A DNA stretch of 64,000 nucleotides from Saccharopolyspora gloriosae (GCF_014203325.1 NZ_JACHIV010000001.1:248001-312000), one strand, 5' to 3'; numbered from the stretch's first letter, positions 52,594 to 60,967 are shown. Notes: generated by a model not told the origin, from the letters alone. Made by a program: numbers and translations.

Positions 52594-52624
52594 GGTGGCG
52601 GCGCCCGGCACGGGTGCCGCCACC
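52594..52624. terminator. Hairpin terminator between convergent genes
   Basis: GGTGGCGGCGCCCG at 52594-52607 pairs over 14 bp (one G-T) with 52611-52624 around GCA. It lies between the moaB2 stop and the stop of the minus-strand gene at 52638. Confidence 0.8.
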
Positions 52625-52637
52625 GTCGTGTCCGGTG

Positions 52638-53000
52638 TCAGGCCGAGGGCGTCCCGGTGCCGCCGGGGCCGTCGGTGTCCGGCTTGCGCGGCGTCTCACC
52701 GGGCTGAGCAGTCCCGGACTGGCCCGTGCCACCGGAGCCAGGGCCGGGGCCCTGCTGCGCGGTGCCGCCGGAGCCGTCCGCGGTACCGCCGGAGGTCCCC
52801 TCGTCGCGCTTGAGCACGCCTTCGACCTTGCTGCTCACGTTCTCGATCTGGTCGTGGTACTTGCCGCCGGTGGCCTTGTCCAGCTTCGACTTGGCGGCGT
52901 CCAGCCCCTTCGTGGCGTTCGGACCCGCTTTGTCGGCGAGTTCGCCCGCCTTGTCCTTGGCCTGGTTGGCCAGGTCCTTCGCCTTGTCCATGAAGCTCAT
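52638..53000 (-). CDS. Rv0909-like small helical protein (putative antitoxin family)
   Basis: The 120-aa protein begins MSFMDKAKDLANQAKDKAGE, an amphipathic Lys/Ala-rich helix of the type in Rv0909-family putative antitoxins, which resemble CsbD/LEA-like proteins. After residue 70 it becomes a Gly/Thr/Pro-rich tail. No toxin gene is adjacent, so an antitoxin role is doubtful here. ATG 53000 follows GGAGGCAGCGG; ATG 52991 is also possible. Confidence 0.65.
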   Translation of the reverse strand: MSFMDKAKDLANQAKDKAGELADKAGPNATKGLDAAKSKLDKATGGKYHDQIENVSSKVEGVLKRDEGTSGGTADGSGGTAQQGPGPGSGGTGQSGTAQPGETPRKPDTDGPGGTGTPSA

Positions 53001-53206
53001 CCGCTGCCTCCAGGTGGCTTTGCCGCTGTCGGCGGCCGGAACGCCGCGGTGCCGCACGCGGCCCGAAGCCGCGGGCGTCCGCGCGCCCCGGCCGCCACCG
53101 GGAAATCCCCGGGTGCGGCATCCATGGTGGCACCACGATCTTGACGGAGGAAGCGAGCCGTGGCGTCCGTCGTCCGCTCTTCCCCGAGATGGGGGACGAT
53201 GGCGGG

Positions 53207-53377
53207 GTGACGGAAACCGAACGGCAGCGCAGGCGCCGCCTGGCCGAGATCTTCGGCGAGGTGCTCCCGCAGACCACCTCCGACGAACGATCCGAGGGGC
53301 CGGACCGGCGAGAGGGTGATCAGCGGGAGACCGACCGCTGGTACCGGGAGAACCGGCCGCCGCACCACGGCGGCTGA
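53207..53377 (+). CDS. Small conserved actinobacterial protein
   Basis: From GTG 53207 (VTETERQRRRRLAEIFGEVL) it has 56 residues and ends WYRENRPPHHGG. The motifs RRRLAEIFGxVLPxTTSDER and WYRENRPPHH look familiar from actinomycete genomes, always near mscL, but no function is known. GGCGGG lies only a few nt upstream. The longer frame from 53141 is less likely. Confidence 0.6.
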   Translation: MTETERQRRRRLAEIFGEVLPQTTSDERSEGPDRREGDQRETDRWYRENRPPHHGG

Positions 53378-53394
53378 CCCGCCCGGACGGTGGC

Positions 53395-53886
53395 TCAGTT
53401 CTTGCTGGCGTCGCCGTTCGCGGACTTCGCGGTCACCGAGGTGCTGGCGGTGGCCGTGCTGTCGTCGACCTCGGACAGGCCCTTCACCATGGGCAGGCCC
53501 TGCTCGCGGCGCAGCAGGTCGCGGATCTCCAGCAGCAGCTCCACGTCGGTCGGCTCCGACTGGCCTTCTTCCTTGCCCTTCTTGCGGCGCTCCTGGATCT
53601 TCTGCATCGGCATGACGAACAGGAAGTACACCACCGCGGCGGTGATCAGGAACGTGATGATCGAGTTGATCACCACGGCGAAGTCGATGATCGAGGCGTC
53701 GTTGCCCGCGCGGATCTGGAACGACAGCCCGGTCACGTTCGACCCGCCGGTCGCGGCGATCACGGGCTTGATGACGCTGGTCGTGACCGCGGTGACCAGG
53801 GCGGTGAACGCGCTGCCGACGACGACCGCGACCGCGAGGTCGATCACGTTGCCTCGCATCAAGAAGTCCTTGAAGCCCTTGAGCAC
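53395..53886 (-). CDS. mscL: Large-conductance mechanosensitive channel
   Basis: The 163-aa channel starts at GTG 53886, with AAGGAG 6 nt upstream. It has FKDFLMRGNVIDLAVAVVVG (first helix and pore) and INSIITFLITAAVVYFLFV (second helix), then a charged bundle and a Thr/Ser-rich tail of about 35 residues. MscL opens under osmotic shock. Its minus orientation next to moaB2 matches Mycobacterium. Confidence 0.95.
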   Translation of the reverse strand: MLKGFKDFLMRGNVIDLAVAVVVGSAFTALVTAVTTSVIKPVIAATGGSNVTGLSFQIRAGNDASIIDFAVVINSIITFLITAAVVYFLFVMPMQKIQERRKKGKEEGQSEPTDVELLLEIRDLLRREQGLPMVKGLSEVDDSTATASTSVTAKSANGDASKN

Positions 53887-53976
53887 GGCATACTCCTTCA
53901 TTCGTCTGGAAGTGCCCGAGACCGTCCCGAGCGGGTGGAACCGCGGAAGCCGATCCGGAGGCATCCCTGCGGCTGC

Positions 53977-54699
53977 TCAGCGGAGGGTAACGGTCACCGA
54001 ATGGATCAATGACGCTCCGGCCACTGCTGGCGCCCGCTGCTCCGGTATCCCGAGCAGCACGAGTCGTCCCTGGTCCGGGCGGCTGCCAGTGGTGCGCACG
54101 GCGAGCACCGGCGCTCGCTCGGCCAACACCGAGCCGCCGGCGGAGCCCTCCGGATTTGTGACCAGGTCCACTCGAACGCCGGGATGCAGCAGGTCCGCCA
54201 CGCCGGGATCGGCGAGCCGGACGGGCACCGCGACCTGTCCGGGCTCCGGTGGTGCGCCCGCGGGCCCGGTGTCCGCGGGCTCGGTCGTGACCGGTTCGGC
54301 GCCGGTGAGCCGGACGTCGGCCCCCGGCTCGCCGGACCGGCCGGTGGGCAGCACGGCGAGCACTCCGGCCAGCACGAACAGCGCGGCCGCGGCGATGCGG
54401 CGCGCGAGCAGCGCGCGGGTCCCCCGCGGTGGCGGTGGGCCGGGCACCAGCGCGCCGATCCGCTCCCGCAGGTTCGGCGCGAGCGAGCTGTCCTTGCCGC
54501 GCCCGGCTCGGGCGCGGGCTCGCGGGGACTGAATCCGCTGCGCGGAATTCGGAGGATCCGGTGGTCTCTCGCGCCATGCGAATTCAGCGCGTTCCGCGCG
54601 CGGCGAATCGGTGGAATCGAATGAATCGGTCGTCCGCGCGGATTCCTCCGGCAGTGCGTTCTCGGATCCGCCGCGCCTGGTTTCGTGCCGCCCGCCCAT
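53977..54699 (-). CDS. SAF-domain membrane protein (CpaB/RcpC-like)
   Basis: The 240-aa protein starts at ATG 54699 after GAGGAGGAGCC. It has a polar N-terminus of 95 residues, a membrane helix near 100-118 (RIAAAALFVLAGVLAVLP), then a SAF-like part with VAVPVRLADPGVADLLHPGVRVDL and LAVRTTG. The domain occurs in Flp pilus assembly CpaB proteins, but no pilus genes are near. In actinomycetes this single gene sits between mscL and fmdB. Confidence 0.75.
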   Translation of the reverse strand: MGGRHETRRGGSENALPEESARTTDSFDSTDSPRAERAEFAWRERPPDPPNSAQRIQSPRARARAGRGKDSSLAPNLRERIGALVPGPPPPRGTRALLARRIAAAALFVLAGVLAVLPTGRSGEPGADVRLTGAEPVTTEPADTGPAGAPPEPGQVAVPVRLADPGVADLLHPGVRVDLVTNPEGSAGGSVLAERAPVLAVRTTGSRPDQGRLVLLGIPEQRAPAVAGASLIHSVTVTLR

Positions 54700-54897
54700 G
54701 GCTCCTCCTCGTCGTCGACCAGCTGTGATCGACGTTAGGGGAGGTCGCGAGCGGCGGACAGGGTCAAGTTCGGAATCTGTGGATGGATCGGCCGCCTGTG
54801 GACAACTTCGAATCCGAAGCCTGAAATTTGCCACTAATGCAGAAAAATCGCCGACCGCGAGTGCGGTCGGCGATCTCGTGGATCCAGGTGGAACGGC

Positions 54898-55245
54898 TCA
54901 GGAGGCCGCCGCGGTGGTCGAGGACGAACTCGACGACGAGCTCGACGACGAGCCGGAAGAGGAGCTCGACGAGGACGAGGAGTCCCCGGACGAGCTCGAC
55001 GAACCGGAGCTCGTCGACTCGCCGGACGACGAGGACGTCGACGACGAGCCCGAACCCGAATTCGAGTTCGACCGGTTGTCGGTGCGGTAGAAGCCGCTGC
55101 CCTTGAACACGATGCCCACCGCGTTGAACAGCTTCCGGAGCCGACCGGTGCACTGCGGGCACTCGGTCAACGAGTCCTCACTGAAGGACTGCACCGTCTC
55201 GAAACGGTGATCGCATTCAGTGCAGGCGTACTGGTAGGTGGGCAC
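54898..55245 (-). CDS. FmdB-type zinc-ribbon protein, Ruc-like chaperone
   Basis: The 115-aa protein starts at GTG 55245 with GGAGG 9 nt upstream. Residues 1-40 are an FmdB zinc ribbon (YACTEC and CPQC). After GIVFKGSGFYRTD the last 55 residues are almost only Ser with some Gly/Thr, an extreme disordered tail. Position and shape match M. tuberculosis Rv0991c (Ruc), a redox-regulated chaperone with a zinc ribbon and a disordered tail. A CIRCE element lies 22 nt upstream, so heat induction through HrcA is likely. Confidence 0.85.
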   Translation of the reverse strand: MPTYQYACTECDHRFETVQSFSEDSLTECPQCTGRLRKLFNAVGIVFKGSGFYRTDNRSNSNSGSGSSSTSSSSGESTSSGSSSSSGDSSSSSSSSSGSSSSSSSSSSSTTAAAS

Positions 55246-55266
55246 GGCCGTCAACCTCCGGGCGTC

Positions 55267-55305
55267 ATCGTGTTGGCACTCGAATGAACAGAGTGCCAGC
55301 ACGAT
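55267..55305 (-). promoter_or_regulatory. CIRCE element (HrcA operator)
   Basis: TTGGCACTC-N9-GAGTGCCAG (55273-55299) matches the CIRCE consensus TTAGCACTC-N9-GAGTGCTAA in both half-sites and exact 9-nt spacing. The inverted repeat extends outward (ATCGTG with CACGAT), giving 14 of 15 paired positions. It precedes the Ruc-like gene. Confidence 0.9.
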
Positions 55306-55344
55306 GATGCGTCAAACGAGGTGCCCAGCGCAAACACTCTTAGG

Positions 55345-55962
55345 TCACACCGCGTGCCCGGCGTCCCCGGCGCCGATCGCGACGACGCCATGACCAGGCG
55401 TCATCACCGCGTGCATCCGCACGTCGTGCTCCTCGCCGGGCAAGGCCGCCACGAACTCCGCATCGCGCACCACCCCGATCAGCCGAGCCGCCGGGTCCGC
55501 CAGCGGCAACGACCGGTCGTAGTGCCCGGCGCCCCGGCCCAGCCGGACACCGCGGTGGTCCACCGCCAGCGCCGGCACCAGGATCGCCTCGGCGGCCCCG
55601 ATCTCGGACGGCCCCAGCCGCGGCCCGTTCGGCTCCAGCAGGCCGTACCGGGCAGGGTCCAACGAGTCCGCGCCGGTGTACTCGGCCCAGTCCAGCGGTG
55701 CGGCACCGACGACGACCGGCAGCAGCACCCGGCACCCGCTGCCGCGCAGCGCGTCGAGCATCGCCGCGGAGCCCGGCTCGCCCCGCACCGGCACGTACGC
55801 GGCCACCACCCGGGGCGTGCGCTGCTCGGCCCAGCGCAGCACCACCGAACGAAGCGCATCCGCTTCCGCTGATCGTGTGGTTTCGCCGATGCTCCGTCTG
55901 CGTTCCTCCAGGGTGCGCCGCCATTCGGACTTGGATTCCCGTAGTTCTCCCAGCGAGGTCAC
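55345..55962 (-). CDS. 5-formyltetrahydrofolate cyclo-ligase
   Basis: The 205-aa enzyme has VAAYVPVRGEPGS near residue 45, ILVPALAVDHRGVRLGRGAGHYDRSL near 130 (ATP and substrate loop, with GAG replacing the common GGG) and a final DVRMHAVMTPGHGVV. It converts 5-formyl-THF to 5,10-methenyl-THF. GTG 55962 (VTSLGELRESK) is chosen; the frame is open to an ATG at 56001 that would overlap galU. It is divergent from galU and upstream of ruc. Confidence 0.9.
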   Translation of the reverse strand: MTSLGELRESKSEWRRTLEERRRSIGETTRSAEADALRSVVLRWAEQRTPRVVAAYVPVRGEPGSAAMLDALRGSGCRVLLPVVVGAAPLDWAEYTGADSLDPARYGLLEPNGPRLGPSEIGAAEAILVPALAVDHRGVRLGRGAGHYDRSLPLADPAARLIGVVRDAEFVAALPGEEHDVRMHAVMTPGHGVVAIGAGDAGHAV

Positions 55963-55999
55963 AGCTCCACCATAGGTGCGCCCGATAGGCTCCCGAGCC

Positions 56000-56899
56000 A
56001 TGAACACCGCTGCCAGCAACCCCGCGTTCCGCACCGCCATCGTGCCCGCAGCGGGCCTGGGCACCCGGTTCCTGCCGACCACCAAGGCCGTGCCCAAGGA
56101 ATTGCTGCCCGTCGTCGACACTCCGGGGATCCAACTGGTGGCGACCGAAGCCGCCGAAGCGGGCGCCGAGCGCCTCGTGATCGTGACCTCCCCGGATAAG
56201 AAGGCCGTCACCGACTTCTTCCAGCCCGCCCCCGAACTGGAGCGGACGCTGCGCGACCGCGGCAAGGACGCCCTGCTCGACAAGGTCCGCCGCGCCCCCG
56301 AGCTGATCAAGGCGGAGACGGCCCTGCAGCACGAGGCCCTCGGCCTCGGCCACGCCGTCAGCTGCGCGGAGGACAACCTGGACGCCGCCGACGACGCCGT
56401 CGCGGTGCTGCTGCCCGACGACCTCGTGCTGCCCAACGGAGTGCTGTCCAAGATGGCCGAGACCCGCGCCCGCCACGGCGGCAGCGTGCTCTGCGCCTTC
56501 GACGTGCCCCGCGAGCAGGTCTCCTCGTACGGCGTCTTCGACGTCGCCGACACCGACGAGGACGACGTCAAGCAGGTCCGCGGCATGGTGGAGAAACCGG
56601 CTCCCGAGGACGCGCCCTCCAGCTTCGCCGCCGCCGGGCGCTACCTGCTCGATCGGGCGGTGTTCGACGCGCTCAAGCGCATCGAACCCGGTGCCGGAGG
56701 TGAGCTACAACTCACCGATGCCGTAGCGTTGCTGATCTCGGAGGGGCATCCGGTGCACGTCGTGGTGCACCGAGGGGCGCGACACGACTTGGGAAATCCT
56801 GGCGGTTTCCTCAAAGCTGCGGTGGACTTCGCGCTGGACGATCCCGAGTACGGGCCGGATCTGCGGAACTGGCTCGGTGCAAGGCTGAACAGGAGCTGA
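56000..56899 (+). CDS. galU: UTP-glucose-1-phosphate uridylyltransferase
   Basis: The 299-aa enzyme has the nucleotidyltransferase start IVPAAGLGTRFLPTTKAVPKE near residue 14, LLPVVDTP, EALGLGHAVSCA and a VLLPDDLV metal site near 136. It makes UDP-glucose, which also feeds the galT reaction 6 kb upstream. ATG 56000 is used. It leads the operon galU-glp-rimJ. Confidence 0.95.
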   Translation: MNTAASNPAFRTAIVPAAGLGTRFLPTTKAVPKELLPVVDTPGIQLVATEAAEAGAERLVIVTSPDKKAVTDFFQPAPELERTLRDRGKDALLDKVRRAPELIKAETALQHEALGLGHAVSCAEDNLDAADDAVAVLLPDDLVLPNGVLSKMAETRARHGGSVLCAFDVPREQVSSYGVFDVADTDEDDVKQVRGMVEKPAPEDAPSSFAAAGRYLLDRAVFDALKRIEPGAGGELQLTDAVALLISEGHPVHVVVHRGARHDLGNPGGFLKAAVDFALDDPEYGPDLRNWLGARLNRS

Positions 56900-56941
56900 C
56901 GCCCAGGCGGCCTCGGCTCCACCCGGAAGAGGTCGAGTGCC

Positions 56942-58165
56942 ATGAGGTCAGTGGACGAGCAACTCGCGCGTGTTCTCACCGCCGCGGTGCGGCCCGCGCC
57001 GGTGCGGGTGGCGATCTCCGAAGCGCAGGGACTGCTGTGCGCCGAGGAGATCGTGGCGGGGCAGGCACTTCCCGGTTTCGACCAGGCGGCGGTGGACGGC
57101 TACGCGGTGCGCAGCGTCGACGTGCGCGCCGAATCGGACGAGACGTCGGTGCTGCCGGTGGTCGGCGAGATCACCTCCGGCTCCCGGCAGCCCCGGCGGC
57201 TGCAACCCGGCCAGGCGGTGCGGGTCACGGCCGGTGCGCCGCTGCCGACGCTGGCCGACGCGGTCGTGCCGCTGGACTACACCGACGAGCACCCGTCGAA
57301 GGTCACCGTCCGCCAAGGCGTGCCCTCCGCGGCGTTCGTGCGCCGGGCGGGGGAGGACGTGCAGACCGGTGACCTCGCGGTCCGCCGCGGCTCCGCGATC
57401 GGCTCCGCGCAGGTCGGGCTGCTCGCGGCCGTCGGCAGGGACAAGGTGCTGGTGCATCCGCGACCGCGCGTGTCGGTGCTCTCGCTGGGCGACGAGCTGG
57501 TCGACGTGGACCGGACGCCCGGCCAGGGGCAGGTCTACGACGTCAACTCCTACGCGCTGGCCGCCGCGGCTCGCGATGCCGGCGCCGAGGTCACCCGCGT
57601 CGGCATCGTCAGCACCGACCCGAAGCGGCTGCGCGAAGTCGTCGAGGGACGGTTGCTGCTCTCGGAGATCGTGGTGATCGCCGGTGGCGTCGGCGGCGCG
57701 CTCGGCAGCGAGGTCGGCGCGGCGCTGGGCGACCTCGGGGAGCTCGACGACACGCGGGTCGCGATGCAGCCCGGTTCCATGCAGGCCTTCGGCAGGCTCG
57801 GCCCGGACGAGGTGCCGACGTTCCTGCTGCCCGGCAACGCCGTGAGCTCGCTGGTCGTCTTCGAAGTCCTGGTGCGGCCGTTGATCCGCTCCGCGCTGGG
57901 GCGCGGCAACCCGCACCGCCGCACCGTCTCGGCGAACCTGCTGTCCCCGGTGACCTCGGCTCCCGGGCGCCGCGGGTTCCTCCGCGGGCAGCTGCTGCGC
58001 GACCCGGAGACCGACGCCTACCTGGTGCAGCCGCTGGGCACTTCCGGATCGCACCTGCTCGCGTCGCTGGCGGAGGCGAATTGCCTGATCCTGATCGACG
58101 AGGACGTCACCGAAGTCGGGACCGGAGAGGACGTCCGGGTCCGGTTCCTGTCCCAGCGCGCGTGA
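56942..58165 (+). CDS. glp: Gephyrin-like molybdotransferase Glp (MoeA family)
   Basis: The 407-aa protein has the MoeA layout: FDQAAVDGYAVRS near residue 45, VTAGAPLPTLADAVVPLD, the Mog-like core VSVLSLGDELVD and VYDVNSYALAAAARDAGAEV near 200, and a C-terminal beta domain. Standard MoeA has GTGDEL and a GGVSVG motif; here the latter is GGVGGALG. Its partners rimJ and glpR show it is the Glp type, which in corynebacteria binds FtsZ and its membrane receptor at the division site. ATG 56942 is used. Confidence 0.9.
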   Translation: MRSVDEQLARVLTAAVRPAPVRVAISEAQGLLCAEEIVAGQALPGFDQAAVDGYAVRSVDVRAESDETSVLPVVGEITSGSRQPRRLQPGQAVRVTAGAPLPTLADAVVPLDYTDEHPSKVTVRQGVPSAAFVRRAGEDVQTGDLAVRRGSAIGSAQVGLLAAVGRDKVLVHPRPRVSVLSLGDELVDVDRTPGQGQVYDVNSYALAAAARDAGAEVTRVGIVSTDPKRLREVVEGRLLLSEIVVIAGGVGGALGSEVGAALGDLGELDDTRVAMQPGSMQAFGRLGPDEVPTFLLPGNAVSSLVVFEVLVRPLIRSALGRGNPHRRTVSANLLSPVTSAPGRRGFLRGQLLRDPETDAYLVQPLGTSGSHLLASLAEANCLILIDEDVTEVGTGEDVRVRFLSQRA

Positions 58166-58836
58166 CCCGAGCCATGTCCGAGGACGCCGAAGCGCTCTTC
58201 CCCTCCCGCCACCCGGGCTGGCCCGCCCGCCCGGGACCGCTGCTGGTGCCCGCGGGCGCCGTCGAACTGCGTCCGCCCCGGTTGCTGGACGCGTCGGCGT
58301 GGAGCGGGTTGCGGCTGCACGACCGGACGTACCTGCAGCGCTGGGAACCGACGACGATCGGGGACTGGCGGGACCGCAACGCGCTGCTGGCCTGGCCCGC
58401 GCAGTGGAGCGCGCTGCGGGGCCAGGCGCGCCGGGGCCAGGCGCTGCCGTTCGCGATCACGGTCGACGGCCGGTTCGCGGGGCAGCTGACCGTCGGCAAC
58501 ATCGTGCGCGGTGCGCTGCGCTCGGCCTGGGTCGGCTACTGGGTCGCCGAAGGGCGGTCCCGCGGCGGGGTCGCCACGGCCGCCGTCGCCCTGGCCGTGG
58601 ACCACTGCTTCGGCCCGGCAGGCCTGCACCGGCTGGAAGCCACGGTGCGCCCGGAGAACGCGCCGAGCCTGCGCGTGCTGGAGAAGGCCGGGTTCCGCCG
58701 CGAGGGCCTCTTCGAGCGCTACCTCGACGTCGAAGGGGCGTGGCGCGACCACTACGTCTTCGGCCTCACCGCCGAGGACCACCCGTCGGGCGCGACGGCG
58801 GCGCTGGTGCGCAGCGGACGGGCCCGATACGCCTGA
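58162..58836 (+). CDS. rimJ: GNAT N-acetyltransferase (RimJ-like)
   Basis: The 224-aa protein has a GNAT fold with LTVGNIVRGALRSAWVGYWV near residue 115 and HRLEATVRPENAPSLRVLEKAGFRREG near 155, plus AEGRSRGGVATAAV for acetyl-CoA binding. RimJ-type enzymes acetylate the N-terminus of ribosomal proteins, though the target here is unknown. GTG 58162 overlaps the glp stop (GTGA). The order glp-rimJ-glpR is conserved in actinobacteria. Confidence 0.9.
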   Translation: MTRAMSEDAEALFPSRHPGWPARPGPLLVPAGAVELRPPRLLDASAWSGLRLHDRTYLQRWEPTTIGDWRDRNALLAWPAQWSALRGQARRGQALPFAITVDGRFAGQLTVGNIVRGALRSAWVGYWVAEGRSRGGVATAAVALAVDHCFGPAGLHRLEATVRPENAPSLRVLEKAGFRREGLFERYLDVEGAWRDHYVFGLTAEDHPSGATAALVRSGRARYA

Positions 58837-59099
58837 TCTCGGGCCTCCGGGGCACCGAGACCTTCATCACCGAGCCGCGGCGGCCCGTCGCTCGACCGAG
58901 TGCATTTCCCCTGCTCCCAGGCGTGCGGATGCCGACACGCCGGGACGTCGCTTCCCGTCCCGCGTTTCGGACGTGCGGTTTTCTGCCTCCGGGACGGAAC
59001 GAAATCCGGTCGGCGTGGCTCAGAGACAGATGTGACAGAAGTGGCTAGCGTGGCGGTCGCAGCAGTGTGCGGCAGGCAGCCAGGGGGAGGTGGCGAGGC

Positions 59100-59873
59100 G
59101 TGCCCAGTTCTTTGATCTTCGCGGCGCTTGCGGCGGCATGGTTGGTCGTGCTTGTTCCGATGTTCGCCCGTCGCCGGCAGGAAGTGTCCAAGACGACGGA
59201 TTCGGCGCTGGCGGCGCGAGTGGTGCGCAGGGGCAGTGACCGGTCCGCGACCGGCGTGGGAACGGATAGGGCGCAGGAGGCGTACGGCATGGCCGACACC
59301 GACCGGCACGAGGACATCGACCCCGACGAGCTCGAGGACTTCGACGACGCGGACGACGGTCAGGCTCGCCGGGTCCACAGCGACGACGTCCGCGCCGGGC
59401 GCCGGTACCGGCCCGGTCGCGGCGGGTTCGACCCCGAGGCCGCCGCCCTCGCCGCTCGGACCAAGTACGCGCGCAGGCAGCGGATCACCATCGCGATGGT
59501 GGTCACCGCGATCACCACCGCGCTGATCGCGGCGCTCGCCTGGACTCCGATGTGGACGCTGCACGTCCTCGTCGACCTCGCCATCGTCGGCTACCTGACC
59601 TACCTGCGCCGCCAGGTGCGCATCGAGCAGGAGATCCGGGAGCGCCGGCTCGCGCGGATGTCCGCGGCCCGTGAGGACGAGGACGACGACGACTTGGAAT
59701 ACGGCGAACCCGCGCTCGACGAGTACGACGAGCAGGACGAGTGGGACGAGCCGCGCGGTCCGGCGCCGCGCAACACCGGCGCCGTCGTCGTCGAGATCGA
59801 CGACGAGGATCCGATGTTCGACGAACTCGACGAGCGGACCTGGCAGCCCTACCGCCGTGCGGTGGGCGAATAG
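59100..59873 (+). CDS. glpR: Glp receptor GlpR, membrane protein
   Basis: The 257-aa protein starts at GTG 59100 with a membrane helix LIFAALAAAWLVVLVPMFA at residues 5-23. A polar, Asp-rich linker follows, then two close helices (about 130-175, ITIAMVVTAITTALIAALAW and LHVLVDLAIVGYLTYL) and an acidic cytosolic tail ending WQPYRRAVGE. In corynebacteria GlpR anchors Glp and links it to FtsZ. The gene follows rimJ after 263 nt, so it may have its own promoter. Confidence 0.85.
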   Translation: MPSSLIFAALAAAWLVVLVPMFARRRQEVSKTTDSALAARVVRRGSDRSATGVGTDRAQEAYGMADTDRHEDIDPDELEDFDDADDGQARRVHSDDVRAGRRYRPGRGGFDPEAAALAARTKYARRQRITIAMVVTAITTALIAALAWTPMWTLHVLVDLAIVGYLTYLRRQVRIEQEIRERRLARMSAAREDEDDDDLEYGEPALDEYDEQDEWDEPRGPAPRNTGAVVVEIDDEDPMFDELDERTWQPYRRAVGE

Positions 59874-59949
59874 GTCCCGCACCCCCCAACGGAGGGGGGT
59901 GTGCGAGGTGCTGTTGGGGCCCTGCTAAGCTACAACAGCACTAAGGCAA

Positions 59950-60022
59950 GGGGCTGTAGCGCAGTTGGTAGCGCGTCTCGTTCGCATCGAGAAGGTCAGG
60001 GGTTCGATTCCCCTCAGCTCCA
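59950..60022 (+). tRNA. tRNA-Ala (anticodon CGC)
   Basis: The 73-nt cloverleaf has acceptor GGGGCTG with CAGCTCC, D-arm GCGCAGTTGGTAGCGC, anticodon arm TCTCG-TTCGCAT-CGAGA with anticodon CGC, and T-arm AGGGGTTCGATTCCCCT, with discriminator A and no encoded CCA. Confidence 0.95.
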
Positions 60023-60028
60023 CTCGGA

Positions 60029-60069
60029 GGAGTCTGGTCGACGCTGTTGCGTCTTCCGGGCTCCTTTTT
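60029..60069 (+). terminator. Intrinsic terminator of tRNA-Ala
   Basis: GGAGTCTGG at 60029-60037 pairs (one mismatch) with CCGGGCTCC at 60056-60064, with an inner GACGC/GCGTC stem, followed directly by TTTTT. A second perfect hairpin ACGGGGGC-CGA-GCCCCCGT follows at 60076-60094. The arrangement recurs at 60403. Confidence 0.85.
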
Positions 60070-60138
60070 GCTTGTACGGGGGCCGAGCCCCCGTAGACCC
60101 CCACGGTGCGGTGGCCGGGTGGCATCGGCTTCTTGCGT

Positions 60139-60204
60139 GGGGAGCGTTCCCGGTCTGGTCGTCGACCAGCGGTTCCGGGTTCGAGTCAGGTCCCGCAGTC
60201 TCCA
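60139..60204 (+). pseudogene. Degenerate tRNA-like sequence 1
   Basis: The 66-nt stretch begins GGGGAGC, has a hairpin CTGGTC-GTC-GACCAG in the middle, a T-arm-like GGTTCGAGTC and ends TCTCCA. It lacks a proper D-arm and acceptor pairing, so it should not work as a tRNA. Its 3' flank matches, after divergence, the flank of tRNA-Ala. Confidence 0.55.
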
Positions 60205-60330
60205 CTCCGAGAGTGGGAACGCGCTGCTTGCGCGGGGCGTTTTGCTTTACCTCGCCGTCTTGATTTCGGGGGGAGCGACTCCCCCGAGCCCCCTACGGTG
60301 CGGTGGTCGGCTTCGGTGGCTTCTGCCGGT

Positions 60331-60396
60331 GGGGAGGGTTCCCGGCCTGGTTGTTGACCAGCGGTTCCGGGTTCGAGTCAGGTCCCGCAGTCTCCA
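60331..60396 (+). pseudogene. Degenerate tRNA-like sequence 2
   Basis: This copy begins GGGGAGG, keeps the middle hairpin as CTGGTT-GTT-GACCAG and shares 44 identical nt with copy 1 (60164-60207 and 60356-60399). Its 3' end is followed by the same terminator unit that follows tRNA-Ala. Confidence 0.55.
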
Positions 60397-60534
60397 CTCG
60401 GAGGAGTCCGGTCGACGCTGTTGCGTCTTCCGGGCTCCTTTTTGCTTGTACGGGGGCCGAGCCCCCGTAGGCCCCCACGGTGCGGTGGCCGGGTGGCATC
60501 GGCTTCTTGCGTGGGGAGCGTTCCTGGTCTGGTC
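60396..60534 (+). repeat. 139-nt direct repeat of the tRNA-Ala 3' flank (60022-60160)
   Basis: The 139 nt after tRNA-Ala (60022-60160) are repeated here 374 nt downstream with about three substitutions by eye. Each copy contains the U-tract terminator (second copy 60403-60443, with a perfect 9-bp stem apart from one G-T), the GC hairpin and the start of a tRNA-like unit. A diverged third unit lies between (about 60208-60330), with its own TTTT-ending hairpin and GGGGGAGCGACTCCCCC stem. Confidence 0.88.
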
Positions 60535-60967
60535 ACGGACCAGCGGTGCGGGGGGTTGGTGAGCGCTCTCCCGCTCTCCGCTTTTGTGGATGGGTCGGCG
60601 TTCTTCGGAGCGTCGGTCCTTTTTGTTGGTGGGGCGCTTCGGGGGCGTTGTTCATGGTCGGGCGCCCAGGTGGGGCGTGGTTCTTGTGGGCCGTCGTTCG
60701 GGGTGTGGGCTGGTCTGGGGCTCTTGGGTGTCCGGACCGGATGTCAAGAAGTCGCCAACGTTCGGTGGCCGCGCGGACGGCTACCTGCGGATATATCTCC
60801 GCCGGGGGGGTGGTGCGGGGCATGAGGTATTTCCAGGAATTCGGGCGGCTCCGGCAGTATCCGGATCGGCTATCTGTACTGTGAACTGTTGTCTGCACGG
60901 GGTTCCCGGCCGCTTGAAATCTGGGGAGTGCCGAGGGATTCGCGTGCATGCGCTGGGGGATAGGTGC
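60535..60967. other. G/T-rich intergenic region before the SARP genes
   Basis: After the last partial repeat unit the plus strand is G+T-rich to about 60740, as in the 5740-5990 region, with no supported gene. From 60800 the A+T content rises (GATATATC, GGTATTTCC, ATTCGGG), which fits a promoter for the first SARP, though no motif is certain. Confidence 0.5.

Noticed and set aside
52638-53000. A toxin-antitoxin pair at the Rv0909-like gene
   Set aside because: No toxin-like gene lies next to it; the neighbours are moaB2 and a 56-aa conserved protein.
60047-60825. Several open frames over the tRNA-Ala repeat array
   Set aside because: They cover tRNA-like units and terminators, repeat with them, and lack family features or ribosome sites.
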